60,244 bases of DNA from Salimicrobium album (GCF_900107115.1 NZ_FNOS01000008.1:1-60244); one strand, 5' to 3'. Counted from the stretch's first letter, positions 18,072 through 27,169 are shown. The notes: generated from the letters alone by a model not told the origin. Numbers and translations: made by a program.

Positions 18072-18998
18072 ATGACAGTAAACATTAAAAGGATGATAGA
18101 TGAAAAGAAATCAAATCGGCGTTTCCTTTCTATTCTTGAGAAATCAGTACCGGCCTTCTTCCTGCTTTGTGCAAGCATCTCCGTGTTGACGACCATCGGC
18201 ATTACTCTGACGCTGTTAGTAGAAACCGTTACATTCTTTAACCGTATCTCCATTATAGAGTTTCTGACCGAAACAGAATGGTGGCCCTTTGGCGAGAATG
18301 CCAGCTATGGCATTCTTCCCTTGATAACCGGGACTCTGTTAATAACAGCCATTGCAATGCTTGTAGCACTTCCCACAGGACTGGCATCGGCCATTTATTT
18401 AAGTGAATTTGCTCCAGGTAACGTACGGAAAGTTGTGAAACCGGTGCTCGAAGTTCTCGCCGGGATTCCTACAATTGTCTATGGATTCTTTGCTCTTACA
18501 TTCGTAACACCGATGCTTCAGCTCTTTATCAAAGACTTACCTATCTTCAATGCTCTCAGTCCCGGTATTGTTGTAGGTATAATGATCATTCCCATGATCG
18601 CTTCCCTGTCTGAGGATGCGATGAGCTCCGTGCCCGATTCCATGAGAGAGGGAGCTCTGGCTCTCGGTTCGACCAGACTGGAGGTCGCCCTTAAAGTCGT
18701 CGTCCCGGCAGCTCTTTCCGGAATCGTAGCATCCTTTTTGCTGGGAGTGTCCCGGGCCATCGGCGAGACGATGATTGTCTCCGTAGCTGCCGGCTCTACT
18801 CCGACACTGACGACAGACGTTACACAATCGATCCAGACGATGACCGGTTATATCGTTCAGGTGACATTAGGGGATGCTTCCTACGGCTCTACGACTTATT
18901 ACAGTATATACGCTGTAGGAATGACCCTGTTCGTCTTCACCCTGCTCATGAATCTCCTGGCCCAATATATCTCCCGTCGCTTCAAGGAGGAGTACTGA
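18072..18998 (+). CDS. pstC: Phosphate ABC transporter permease PstC
   Basis: Inner-membrane permease subunit of 308 residues with about six transmembrane helices. The ATPase-contact (EAA-like) loop reads SMREGALALGSTRLEVALK, and the conserved GVSRAIGETM follows. AAGGGGAGTAAAGTC lies before the ATG. It forms the heterodimeric channel with PstA. Confidence 0.95.
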   Translation: MTVNIKRMIDEKKSNRRFLSILEKSVPAFFLLCASISVLTTIGITLTLLVETVTFFNRISIIEFLTETEWWPFGENASYGILPLITGTLLITAIAMLVALPTGLASAIYLSEFAPGNVRKVVKPVLEVLAGIPTIVYGFFALTFVTPMLQLFIKDLPIFNALSPGIVVGIMIIPMIASLSEDAMSSVPDSMREGALALGSTRLEVALKVVVPAALSGIVASFLLGVSRAIGETMIVSVAAGSTPTLTTDVTQSIQTMTGYIVQVTLGDASYGSTTYYSIYAVGMTLFVFTLLMNLLAQYISRRFKEEY

Positions 18999-18999
18999 T

Positions 19000-19878
19000 A
19001 TGAACCTGGTCGATAAACAGCTCGTTCAAAGAAGAAGAAAGAAACGGCTCTTCAGCAACCGGATCATGCGCCAGATTTTCTTTTCGGCTTCCGTCTTCGG
19101 AATCGTTGTCCTTGCCGTATTACTATACCGCATATTCCGGGAGGGGCTTCCGTATCTGGACATAGATTTTCTGACGAGCTTTGCTTCACGTTTCCCGGAA
19201 GAAGCCGGGATAAAAGCAGCAATTACAGGGTCTGTATGGCTGATGGTGGTTACGGCACCTGTCTCAGTCGTGCTCGGGGTCGGCACAGCTATCTATTTAG
19301 AAGAATATGCTAAAGAAAACATGTTTACCCGGTTCATACGAATGAATATATCCAACCTTGCAGGCGTACCGTCGGTGGTTTTCGGACTGCTCGGACTTAC
19401 CGTATTCGTCCGATTGATGGAGATGGGAAGAAGCATCATAGCCGGGGGGTTCACCATGAGTCTGTTAATTCTTCCGATTATAGTGGTAGCCTCCCAGGAA
19501 GCGATCAGAGCCATTCCGAATAGTCAATACGAAGCCTCCTACGCCATGGGAGCCACTAAATGGCAGACCATACGCCGGGTAGTACTCCCGGCAGCCCTGC
19601 CCGGTATTTTGACAGGAGGAATTTTAGCTTTGTCCCGGGCCATTGGTGAGACGGCTCCCTTACTGATGATTGGCGCCCTATCGTTCATCGCTTATCTGCC
19701 AGAAAACATCTGGTCCGGTTTCACGGTACTGCCCATACAAATTTTCAATTGGACGGCAAGACCTCAGGAGGAATTCCATCTGGTCGCCTCGACAGGTATT
19801 ATCATTCTCCTGTTTATCCTCCTGCTTATGAATTCTGTTGCTGTTCTGATCAGGCATAAATATTCGAAACGATACTGA
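19000..19878 (+). CDS. pstA: Phosphate ABC transporter permease PstA
   Basis: Second permease subunit, 292 residues, with six predicted helices and the coupling loop QYEASYAMGATKWQTIRRVV followed by ALSRAIGETAPL. The start follows the pstC stop by one base, and its AAGGAGG lies inside the 3' end of pstC, so translation is coupled. Partner of PstC. Confidence 0.95.
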   Translation: MNLVDKQLVQRRRKKRLFSNRIMRQIFFSASVFGIVVLAVLLYRIFREGLPYLDIDFLTSFASRFPEEAGIKAAITGSVWLMVVTAPVSVVLGVGTAIYLEEYAKENMFTRFIRMNISNLAGVPSVVFGLLGLTVFVRLMEMGRSIIAGGFTMSLLILPIIVVASQEAIRAIPNSQYEASYAMGATKWQTIRRVVLPAALPGILTGGILALSRAIGETAPLLMIGALSFIAYLPENIWSGFTVLPIQIFNWTARPQEEFHLVASTGIIILLFILLLMNSVAVLIRHKYSKRY

Positions 19879-19893
19879 ATCCGGGAGGAATCT

Positions 19894-20718
19894 ATGATGA
19901 ACATATTAAAGGATAACAAACAACTATCACTCGTCTCTCTGAAAGAGAAGGTACAGGAAGAAACGAAGGCAATTTATGCTGTGGAGAAGTTCAACTTGTG
20001 GTACGGCGAGAATCAGGCGCTTTATGGAATAGACATGACTATACCCATGAATAAAGTTACGGCGATCATAGGACCATCAGGCTGTGGCAAATCGACATTC
20101 ATAAAAGCCTTGAACCGAATGGTCGAACTGGTTCCATCCGTCCGGATGAATGGAACTGTGAAATACGATGGCGAAAATATTTTCAGTCCGAAATATAAAG
20201 TTGAAGAATTGAGGACGAACACAGGGATGGTATTTCAACATCCAAATCCTTTTCCGAAATCGATTTACGAAAACGTAGTCTACGGTCCCAGAACACACGG
20301 AATCAAAAAGAAAAAAATCCTGGAGGAGATTGCGGAGAAGAGTCTGAAGGAAGCCGCCCTTTGGGACGAAGTGAAAGATCGGCTGGATGAGAATGCCTTC
20401 GGATTATCCGGCGGTCAGCAGCAGCGTCTCTGCATTGCCAGATGTCTCGCTATTGAACCCGAGGTCATTCTGATGGACGAACCGACCTCTGCCCTGGACC
20501 CTGTTTCTACCGGGAAGATTGAAGAACTCGTCCAGAATCTTAAGAAACGCTACAGTATTGTCATCATTACGCACAATATGCAGCAGGCAGCGAGAATTTC
20601 GGATAAAACGGCGTTTTTTCTGGACGGTCAGGTCGTCGAACATGCCGACACAACTACCCTCTTCTCCCACCCTGAAGATAAGCGCACGGAAGATTATATT
20701 ACCGGCCGCTTCGGCTGA
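19894..20718 (+). CDS. pstB: Phosphate ABC transporter ATPase PstB
   Basis: Cytoplasmic ATPase, 274 residues. Walker A is GPSGCGKST (about 66-74), the signature is [16 protein letters not shown] (about 171) and Walker B plus D-loop is [13 protein letters not shown]. Two adjacent ATG codons follow GGGAGG; the second (19897) has the more usual spacing of 8 nt. The operon ends here: no phoU gene follows, unlike the usual pst layout. Confidence 0.95.
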   Translation: MMNILKDNKQLSLVSLKEKVQEETKAIYAVEKFNLWYGENQALYGIDMTIPMNKVTAIIGPSGCGKSTFIKALNRMVELVPSVRMNGTVKYDGENIFSPKYKVEELRTNTGMVFQHPNPFPKSIYENVVYGPRTHGIKKKKILEEIAEKSLKEAALWDEVKDRLDENAFGLSGGQQQRLCIARCLAIEPEVILMDEPTSALDPVSTGKIEELVQNLKKRYSIVIITHNMQQAARISDKTAFFLDGQVVEHADTTTLFSHPEDKRTEDYITGRFG

Positions 20719-20777
20719 TTCAACATTCCGCCACGCCTCTGAGCTTAGGTGGAAGCATACAGTACCCCGCTTTACGC

Positions 20778-21662
20778 TTACTGATCATTAAGAAAAGCAT
20801 GAATTTCATTCCGGCCGGGCATCCCTTCCTGTGCCCCGAACTTCTGGATCGAGAGGGCGGAAGCAGCGTTCGCGAATTTTACTGCCGAAGTCATCGATTC
20901 GTTTTCGGCGAGTGCGACGGCCAGGGCCCCGTTGAACGTATCGCCCGCACCTGTCGTATCGATGGGAGTCACAGGGTAGGACGGCACAGTGACGGATTCG
21001 CCATTTTCACTGTAGGACACCCCGGCTTCGCCTTTAGTGATAACCAGCTTATCCGCCAGATCCCCGCTTATTTCCGCTTCGCTGAACAGCTGTGCCGCTT
21101 CGCTTTCGTTCGGTGTAATGTAGTCCGCCTTCTTCCAATAGTCATCAGGAAGATCACGTGCCGGTGCCGGATTCACAATCACCGGGACGTCGTGTTTTTC
21201 GCACACTTCCAGACAATACATGACGGTCTCCAGAGGAATTTCGAACTGTAACAGTACGATGTCACTGGAGGCAATCTTTTTCTCAAACTGCCGGACGTAG
21301 TCCCGGGACACCTCATTGTTCGCTCCCGGTACGATCGTAATCCGGTTATCGTTATTGGATACGATGATATTCGCCACTCCCGTATGGACCCCGTCCGTTT
21401 TTTCGACGGCAGCCGTGTTGATCGACTCTTTCTCCAGGACCCGCAGCATATCCTCGCCGTGAGCGTCCTTACCCACTCTTCCGATCATGGAGACCTCTGC
21501 TCCAAGGCGGGCTGCAGCTATCGCCTGATTGGCGCCTTTCCCTCCGGATTTAATATGGAACTCATCTCCGAGCACCGTCTCTCCCTGATCAGGAACGACA
21601 GTGGTCTTCGTTATCATATCAACATTAATACTGCCGATCACCGTTACAGCCGGTCGCTTCAT
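20778..21662 (-). CDS. rbsK: Ribokinase
   Basis: PfkB-family sugar kinase of 294 residues that makes ribose-5-phosphate from ribose. Family signatures are SGGKGANQA (about 39-47) at the sugar site and DTTGAGDTFNGA (about 240) with the catalytic Asp in GAGD. It is the last gene of a minus-strand operon after the nucleoside permease and nucleoside hydrolase. Its job is evidently to capture the ribose released by the hydrolase. Some PfkB members prefer nucleosides, but the sequence and length fit ribokinase. Confidence 0.9.
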   Translation of the reverse strand: MKRPAVTVIGSINVDMITKTTVVPDQGETVLGDEFHIKSGGKGANQAIAAARLGAEVSMIGRVGKDAHGEDMLRVLEKESINTAAVEKTDGVHTGVANIIVSNNDNRITIVPGANNEVSRDYVRQFEKKIASSDIVLLQFEIPLETVMYCLEVCEKHDVPVIVNPAPARDLPDDYWKKADYITPNESEAAQLFSEAEISGDLADKLVITKGEAGVSYSENGESVTVPSYPVTPIDTTGAGDTFNGALAVALAENESMTSAVKFANAASALSIQKFGAQEGMPGRNEIHAFLNDQ

Positions 21663-21700
21663 CCGGCACCACTCCTTTCTACGTTTGCCGGGTCATGACT

Positions 21701-22645
21701 TCAATCGCTATAGGAAGCGAGCGCCTTCCGGAACAATTCCCAGAACTTATCTGCATCAAGACTATAGGCAAAATTCACGTTCGGCTCCCTTCCCGTGACC
21801 GCCAGCGTATCGACGGCGGTCATGCCGTACGTAAATTCTCCCTTTGTTTCTATATCTACCCGTACATGACGCATGTCAAAAATAGATTCATCTATCAAAT
21901 AGGCTACGGTGCAGGCATCATGGATCGGCGCTCCATCGAATCCGAACACTTCTTTATACGTCTTCGCAAAGAACTTCAGCAGTTCGACGACAAACCCGGA
22001 TACCGGATTGCCGATCCCGTCCAGTTCCTTCGTCACGCTGTCAGTGGCCACGGCCTGATGGGTCACATCGAGCCCGAACATGGCAATAGGTACGCCGCTT
22101 TCAAATACGACTTTCGCCGCTTCCGCATCCACGTAAATATTGAACTCCGCCGCCGGTGTCCAGTTTCCGAATGTTCCGCCGCCCATCAGGACGATTTCTT
22201 TGATCTTCGGCACAATCCGGGGATTTTTGACCATCGCCATCGCTATGTTGGTAAGCGGCCCTGTCGGCACCAGAGTAATGTCCCCGTCCGACGCCATTAT
22301 TTTTTCGATGATGAGATCCACCGCATGGGTCTCCACAATCTGCTTCTCGGGCACCTCCGGTAAAATCGGCCCGTCCAGGCCGCTGTCTCCGTGAATCGCC
22401 TCCGCGATTTCGCGTTCTTTCACCATCGGACGCTCCGCCCCTTGAGCGACCGGAATATCATCCAACCCTAAAATATCACAGACCTTCAGTGCGTTCAGCG
22501 TATTCTTCTCGACTTCCACATTCCCCGCTACCGTCGTAATCGCTTCGATTTTCAGATTGCTTATGCCGGAAGCCGCCAGAATGATCGCCATCGCGTCATC
22601 GTGCCCGGGGTCACAGTCCAGTATCACTTTTTTATTTTTTTCCAT
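21701..22645 (-). CDS. Inosine-uridine-type nucleoside hydrolase
   Basis: Cytoplasmic N-ribohydrolase of 314 residues that splits ribonucleosides into base and ribose. The N-terminal calcium-binding motif is DCDPGHDDAMAI (about 9-20). The segment LVPTGPLTNIAMAM, with the Asn near the sugar, and a late DxxxV-type His/Asp region (IHDACTVAYLID) are typical of IU-nucleoside hydrolases. AAGGAGGAGTACATA precedes the ATG. It sits between nupC and rbsK, giving an import, hydrolysis and phosphorylation sequence in one operon. Purine versus pyrimidine preference cannot be told. Confidence 0.92.
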   Translation of the reverse strand: MEKNKKVILDCDPGHDDAMAIILAASGISNLKIEAITTVAGNVEVEKNTLNALKVCDILGLDDIPVAQGAERPMVKEREIAEAIHGDSGLDGPILPEVPEKQIVETHAVDLIIEKIMASDGDITLVPTGPLTNIAMAMVKNPRIVPKIKEIVLMGGGTFGNWTPAAEFNIYVDAEAAKVVFESGVPIAMFGLDVTHQAVATDSVTKELDGIGNPVSGFVVELLKFFAKTYKEVFGFDGAPIHDACTVAYLIDESIFDMRHVRVDIETKGEFTYGMTAVDTLAVTGREPNVNFAYSLDADKFWELFRKALASYSD

Positions 22646-22671
22646 TATGTACTCCTCCTTCAGGAACTGTA

Positions 22672-23907
22672 TTAAATAAACATGCCTGCGATAGCCGCAT
22701 TCAGTAATGAAGCGAGCGTGCCACCGATCATCGCCCGTAACCCGAGCCTCGATACGTCGTTTCTCCTCTCCGGAGCAAGAGAACCGAGCGCCCCGATCTG
22801 GATGGCGATAGACCCGAAGTTCGCAAACCCTGCCAGGGCGAAACTGAGTATCATCGCGGTTTTGGCGGAAAAGCTGTCAATGACTTCTCCGAGCCCGGCA
22901 AAAGCGACGAATTCGTTGATGACCACCTTCTGCCCGATGAACTGAGCAGCCCTCACTGCTTCCTCCCACGGTACTCCGATCAAGAAAGCGATGGGAGACA
23001 GAATGACACCTAAAATCAATTCGAGCGTCAGGTCTTCCATACCGAACAGACCACCTACGGCGCCGAACAAACCGTTGATCAGAGCGATCAGCGACACGAA
23101 AGCCAGCAGCATCCCCGCAATCTCAAGGACCATTTTCACACCGGTCGAAGCTCCGCTTGCGGCAGCATCGATGATGTTGGCCGGTTTTTCGTCTTCCGCC
23201 ATATCGATATTGATTTCTTCCGCCGGTCCTTCCGCTATACTCTTCCTCACTTCGGCAGGAAGAGGGAAAATCATTTTAGCTATCAGAAGACTCGAAGGTG
23301 CCGCCATGAAACTTGCGGCTAACAGGTACTCCAGAGGAATACCGAGGAGAGAATAACCGACGAGAATAGAACCGGATACAGAACCCATTCCTCCGACCAT
23401 AATAGCAAACAATTCCGACTCGTTCATTTTTTTGATGAACGGACGTACAACCAGCGGCGCCTCCGTGTGCCCGACGAATATATTCGCTGCGGCCGCCAGC
23501 GACTCCGGCCGGGTCGTCTGCAGCAGTCTGGACAGACCGCCGCCGAGGGTTTTAATGATCCACTGCATAATTCCGAGGTAATAAAGAATCGAAATCATGG
23601 ACGAGAAAAATATGATGATCGTAAGCACCTGAAAAGCGAAAATATTCCCGTCCCCGGCTACCAGCGGTCCGAACAGGAAGGAAATACCTTCACTCGCATA
23701 TCCGATGACGTTTTGAACGAGGTTCGATAACCCTTCCAGTGCTGCCCGTCCGGTCGTCGATTTCAGCGTCAGAAAGGCGAACGTTATTTGAATCAGAAGA
23801 GCCAGACCAATGGTCCGCAAATGGATCTCTTTTTTCTTCACGCTCAGCAGAAATGCAATTCCGAGAACGGTGGCTATACCTAACAGCCCCCACAAAATAT
23901 TTATCAA
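22672..23907 (-). CDS. nupC: NupC-type concentrative nucleoside permease
   Basis: Membrane symporter of 411 residues for nucleosides, with the family segments VGHTEAPLVVRPFI and ALAGFANFGSIAIQIGA. I start it at TTG 23907 (INILWGLLGIA onward), preceded by AAGGGGTGTTTCAA. An in-frame ATG 120 nt further upstream would add 40 residues unlike the family and would include the operator. First gene of nupC-nucleoside hydrolase-rbsK, with about 26 bp before the next gene. Confidence 0.9.
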   Translation of the reverse strand: MINILWGLLGIATVLGIAFLLSVKKKEIHLRTIGLALLIQITFAFLTLKSTTGRAALEGLSNLVQNVIGYASEGISFLFGPLVAGDGNIFAFQVLTIIIFFSSMISILYYLGIMQWIIKTLGGGLSRLLQTTRPESLAAAANIFVGHTEAPLVVRPFIKKMNESELFAIMVGGMGSVSGSILVGYSLLGIPLEYLLAASFMAAPSSLLIAKMIFPLPAEVRKSIAEGPAEEINIDMAEDEKPANIIDAAASGASTGVKMVLEIAGMLLAFVSLIALINGLFGAVGGLFGMEDLTLELILGVILSPIAFLIGVPWEEAVRAAQFIGQKVVINEFVAFAGLGEVIDSFSAKTAMILSFALAGFANFGSIAIQIGALGSLAPERRNDVSRLGLRAMIGGTLASLLNAAIAGMFI

Positions 23908-23924
23908 TTGAAACACCCCTTCAA

Positions 23925-23938
23925 TGTAACCGGTTACA
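23925..23938. promoter_or_regulatory. LacI-family-type operator before nupC
   Basis: TGTAACCGGTTACA is a perfect 14-bp palindrome with the central CG and TGTAA ends typical of LacI/GalR (for example RbsR-type) operators. It lies 18 bp upstream of the nupC start and downstream of the predicted promoter, a position for repression. The regulator is not in this window. Confidence 0.7.
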
Positions 23939-23972
23939 ACTAACGCCACACTAAAGACACCACGTTGGTCAG

Positions 23973-23988
23973 TCACCGGAACCGTTGA
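23973..23988. promoter_or_regulatory. Second imperfect palindrome in the nupC leader
   Basis: TCACCGGAACCGTTGA is palindromic apart from one mismatched pair and the AA centre. It lies about 10-25 bp after the likely transcript start, so it could be an auxiliary operator. Sequence evidence only. Confidence 0.35.
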
Positions 23989-24006
23989 TTTTTTAGAATT
24001 ATTTAA

Positions 24007-24035
24007 ATGATAGCGCATAACAAACAAAAGTTCAA
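24007..24035 (-). promoter_or_regulatory. Sigma-A promoter of the nupC operon
   Basis: On the minus strand TTGAAC (24035-24030) and TATCAT (24012-24007) are separated by 17 bp, with no stop or gene between them and nupC. Confidence 0.6.
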
Positions 24036-24186
24036 TAAAAAAACAATTGTTTTAAAAAGGGGAATCGAATCCACTCAAGGGGATGCGCAGATGTAAAAGA
24101 ATAGAAAAAATTCCAGTGTACTGATACGATATTCAGTAACGAAAGTAAAAAGACCGAATATTGCGGACCGGGAAAGGGGCACCCTC

Positions 24187-26124
24187 ATGATTATTTATGA
24201 ATCTACCAAAACAGACTTCGTCTCTGACGTAATCAATGAAGAACTCGTGGAACGCCTGTACCATTCCTACCAGGAAAAGATCGGCCGGACCTCCAAACAG
24301 GAAATCAAATCGTGGGAGAACTCGCTTCAGCGCATGTCGAACGTCATGCAGGATGAGGAGATACCGGAAGATGCATCTGTCGCTATTGAATTCAATATCC
24401 CCAACACCTCAAAACGGGTCGACTTTCTTATATCCGGAAACAACGGCGACCAGGATCATGTCATCATCATTGAATTGAAACAGTGGTCGGAGGTGGAGAA
24501 GGTTGAGGAGCAGGATGCTATCGTTTCCACTTACATAGGCGGAGGGAAACGACCTCTCCCGCACCCTTCCTATCAGGCGTGGTCCTACTCTGCTCTCATT
24601 GAAGATTTTAATGAAAACGTCCAGGAGAAACATATTTCCCTCAATCCCTGTGCCTACCTGCATAACTACCGGAAAGAAGCGGACGATCCCCTGACGGATG
24701 CTCACTACCAGGAACATTTGGACAGAGCCCCCGTGTTTACGAAAGGGGAAATCAGTAAGCTGCGCTCCTTCATCAAGAAATACGTTGTACACGGCGACAA
24801 CCGTCATCTGATCTATGAAATAGAACATGGCAGGATCCGTCCTTCCAGGTCTCTTCAGGATTCCTTAAGCAGTATGCTGGAGGGCAACGAGGAATTCCGG
24901 ATGATCGATGAACAGAAGGTTTTTTACGAACAGGCTTACCAGCTGGCTCTCGAAGGCGTGCACTCGGAACAGAAACACGTTATGGCGATCGAAGGAGGTC
25001 CCGGTACCGGCAAATCAGTTATGGCCGTTCATCTGTTGGTGAATTTGATCAATCAGGGGCTGAATGTACTGTACGTCTCCAAAAACTCTGCGCCCCGTAC
25101 CGTATACGCCTCCCGGCTTCAGGGAACGATGAAGAAGACACATATAAACAATCTGTTCAAAGGTTCCGGCAGTTTCACAACATCCGAACCGAATGAATTC
25201 GACGTCATCGTGGTTGATGAAGCGCACCGGCTTAATGAGAAGTCCGGATTCTACGGCAACCAGGGAGAAAATCAGGTGAAAGAACTGATCAACGCCGCCA
25301 AATTCACTATGTTCTTCATTGACGAAAAGCAGCGGGTTACGCTTAAGGATATCGGAAGCATGGGACTGATTGAGCAGTATACAAAAGAATCGGGTGCCGA
25401 ACTGATTACGGGGAAACTGGCTTCCCAGTTCCGATGTGACGGATCGGAAGCCTATATCGCCTGGCTAGAGGACACTCTCGGCATCCGTGAGACAGCCAAT
25501 AAAAACGACTACGGGGTGGACTATGACTTCCGGGTGTACGAAGACCCGCACCGGATGCTGCGTCATATCGAGGAATTGAACAAAAGGAATAATAAATCAC
25601 GCATGCTGGCCGGATACTGCTGGGAGTGGCCGGTGAAGCAGCGGAAAGATACGGAGTACAAGGATATTACGCTGCCCGAATATGATTTTGAAATGAGCTG
25701 GAATCTGTCGGACAGTATTTGGGCGATCGATCAGCAATCAGTCGCGGAAGCCGGATGTATTCATACCTCCCAGGGGCTGGAGTTTGATTATGTGGGGGTG
25801 ATCATCGGTCCCGACCTTTATTTCGAAAACGGAGAAGTGAAGACGGATTACACGAAACGGGCCAAATCGGATCAGTCCCTGCGCGGCATTAAAAAAATGG
25901 CTAAAGAAAACCCGATCAAAGCACAGCAGGTAGCTGATGACATTATCCGGAACACGTACCGTACGCTTATGACGCGGGGCCAGAAAGGCTGCTTCATTTT
26001 CTGCACCGATCCCGAATTGAATGCATACTTTCAGGAACGGCTCAGAAAAGCGACTGTTTATGAAAACCTCTCACCCGGAGAATATTCGAAAGTTGCGGAA
26101 AGAAATGATGAGTATGGAAATTAA
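24187..26124 (+). CDS. PD-(D/E)XK nuclease-like domain fused to a DUF2075 (SLFN group 3) helicase
   Basis: A 645-residue cytoplasmic protein. The N-terminal part (about 1-200) has RVDFLISG near residue 78 and IIIELKQWS near 96, the D...ExK pattern of PD-(D/E)XK nucleases. The C-terminal part is a superfamily I-like helicase of the DUF2075 family: Walker A GGPGTGKSV (about 270), Walker B VIVVDEAHRL (about 341), a FFIDEKQR motif III region, and late motifs IHTSQGLEFDYVGVIIG and NTYRTLMTRGQKG. All motor motifs look intact. GGGAAAGGGGCACCCTC precedes the ATG. It stands alone, so a role in DNA repair or phage defence is inference from architecture. Confidence 0.85.
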   Translation: MIIYESTKTDFVSDVINEELVERLYHSYQEKIGRTSKQEIKSWENSLQRMSNVMQDEEIPEDASVAIEFNIPNTSKRVDFLISGNNGDQDHVIIIELKQWSEVEKVEEQDAIVSTYIGGGKRPLPHPSYQAWSYSALIEDFNENVQEKHISLNPCAYLHNYRKEADDPLTDAHYQEHLDRAPVFTKGEISKLRSFIKKYVVHGDNRHLIYEIEHGRIRPSRSLQDSLSSMLEGNEEFRMIDEQKVFYEQAYQLALEGVHSEQKHVMAIEGGPGTGKSVMAVHLLVNLINQGLNVLYVSKNSAPRTVYASRLQGTMKKTHINNLFKGSGSFTTSEPNEFDVIVVDEAHRLNEKSGFYGNQGENQVKELINAAKFTMFFIDEKQRVTLKDIGSMGLIEQYTKESGAELITGKLASQFRCDGSEAYIAWLEDTLGIRETANKNDYGVDYDFRVYEDPHRMLRHIEELNKRNNKSRMLAGYCWEWPVKQRKDTEYKDITLPEYDFEMSWNLSDSIWAIDQQSVAEAGCIHTSQGLEFDYVGVIIGPDLYFENGEVKTDYTKRAKSDQSLRGIKKMAKENPIKAQQVADDIIRNTYRTLMTRGQKGCFIFCTDPELNAYFQERLRKATVYENLSPGEYSKVAERNDEYGN

Positions 26125-26319
26125 AATATAAGAGCGACTTTCTACAGCAGGGCTTTTATTTTGTGAGTCAAACGTTTATCGGTACAGTAGAAGGCACCGG
26201 AGCGGCTCAGAGGATACTTTCCATCTGTATTGCCGAGTTCCAGGTTCGGTCTCCCGGATAAAGCTTTGTCTACACTGAAAGCGGAGATTGACTTACGAAG
26301 AGCTATTGGAGGGGTAACA

Positions 26320-26486
26320 TTGGATTTAGCAATGACAATCATTGCATTACTTCTTATAGGAGTTTTCTTATACATATACCGTAAGCCTCTATTCACCGAC
26401 AAAGATAATATAATGTGCTTATAGCAGTATTTGTATTTTTGCCACTCGTGATTATAACTATTTTAGGGGCAGCTTTATTCAATTAA
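26320..26486 (+). pseudogene. Small two-helix membrane protein broken by a frameshift
   Basis: A TTG start after GGAGGGGTAACA opens a hydrophobic helix (LAMTIIALLLIGVFLYIYRK). The frame stops at 26424. A second hydrophobic helix (VFVFLPLVIITILGAALFN) continues in the -1 frame to a stop at 26486. Removing two bases near the AATATAATG stretch (about 26407-26415) would join them into one protein of about 54 residues. I do not recognise the family. Confidence 0.5.
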
Positions 26487-26549
26487 CTCTCAGACGTGTT
26501 AGAAAAAATGATTCACGAAATGAACTGCGACTTTTGAGGAGGACACGCT

Positions 26550-26738
26550 ATGACAGGAAAAAACAAAATCATTATAGGCCTTGTGATTGGGATAGCTTTA
26601 TTTTTAGGGGTCCAATTAGGGATGGCTCTATCAGATAATATTTTCGTTGTGTTGGGAATAATGCTTCTTATCGGGTTGATTGCTCGGGTTGCTGCCCAGG
26701 CTATAATTAAGAAAATAAATCAAAACAAGAACGGGTGA
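26550..26738 (+). CDS. Small two-helix membrane protein
   Basis: A 62-residue protein with two predicted transmembrane helices (about 6-28 and 31-52) and a basic tail. GAGGAGGACACGCT before the ATG is a strong ribosome binding site. No family recognised. It follows a broken small membrane protein gene downstream of the nuclease-helicase, but any link to it is guesswork. Confidence 0.65.
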   Translation: MTGKNKIIIGLVIGIALFLGVQLGMALSDNIFVVLGIMLLIGLIARVAAQAIIKKINQNKNG

Positions 26739-26791
26739 ATTGAACTGTGACCTATAATAGACATTTTAATAAAGAGCGCCAAACTGTTATA

Positions 26792-26862
26792 GGATGATCT
26801 CGGGGCGCGTATGGTTCATGCCCTGCTAAGAATGAATCATACAATCAAGATGAGATCATTCC
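26792..26862. other. Nested inverted repeats (possible structured RNA)
   Basis: GGATGATCTC (26792-26801) pairs with GAGATCATTCC (26852-26862, one bulge). Inside it TATGGTTCAT (26810-26819) pairs with ATGAATCATA (26832-26841, one wobble). The two stacked stems span a gene-free stretch of about 180 bp. No known riboswitch motif was recognised and no T-run follows. Confidence 0.4.
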
Positions 26863-26917
26863 ATCCTTCACGACAGAAAAATACTCTATTCAAAGCCTAT
26901 ACATTGAGGGAAGTGAT

Positions 26918-27169
26918 GTGAAAGAGGAGTTTAAAAACTTGGCCCAGCTGGATTTAAGTTTTTTAGATGCACTTATCTTAAACCGGAATCTCAGTGACAA
27001 ATTTGATGAGATTTTATTACAGGAAATATCCAGGAGAGAGCTTCAGTGTAGTATATATATCAGATTTCCTGAAGTAGTAAAAGCTCCTTCTGCTACACAA
27101 AATCTCTCCTGGTACCCGTTCGGGAAAGTTATGGACCTAAAAACAACTTTTTTCGTTTACGTAGCATAA
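26918..27169 (+). CDS. Hypothetical protein
   Basis: An 83-residue frame starting with GTG, 4 nt after GAGGGAAG. The first 50 residues look helical and charged (LDALILNRNLSDKFDEILL), while the C-terminus is less ordered and may come from read-through of a truncated gene. No family recognised. Coding status is uncertain. Confidence 0.4.
   Translation: MKEEFKNLAQLDLSFLDALILNRNLSDKFDEILLQEISRRELQCSIYIRFPEVVKAPSATQNLSWYPFGKVMDLKTTFFVYVA

Noticed and set aside
20719-20777. Terminator between pstB and rbsK
   Set aside because: A 7-bp stem (TTCCGCC/GGTGGAA) with a wobble can be drawn, but no T-run follows on either strand.
26142-26402. An 86-codon minus-strand frame with a hydrophobic part
   Set aside because: Overlaps the better-supported plus-strand small gene and lacks a ribosome binding site.
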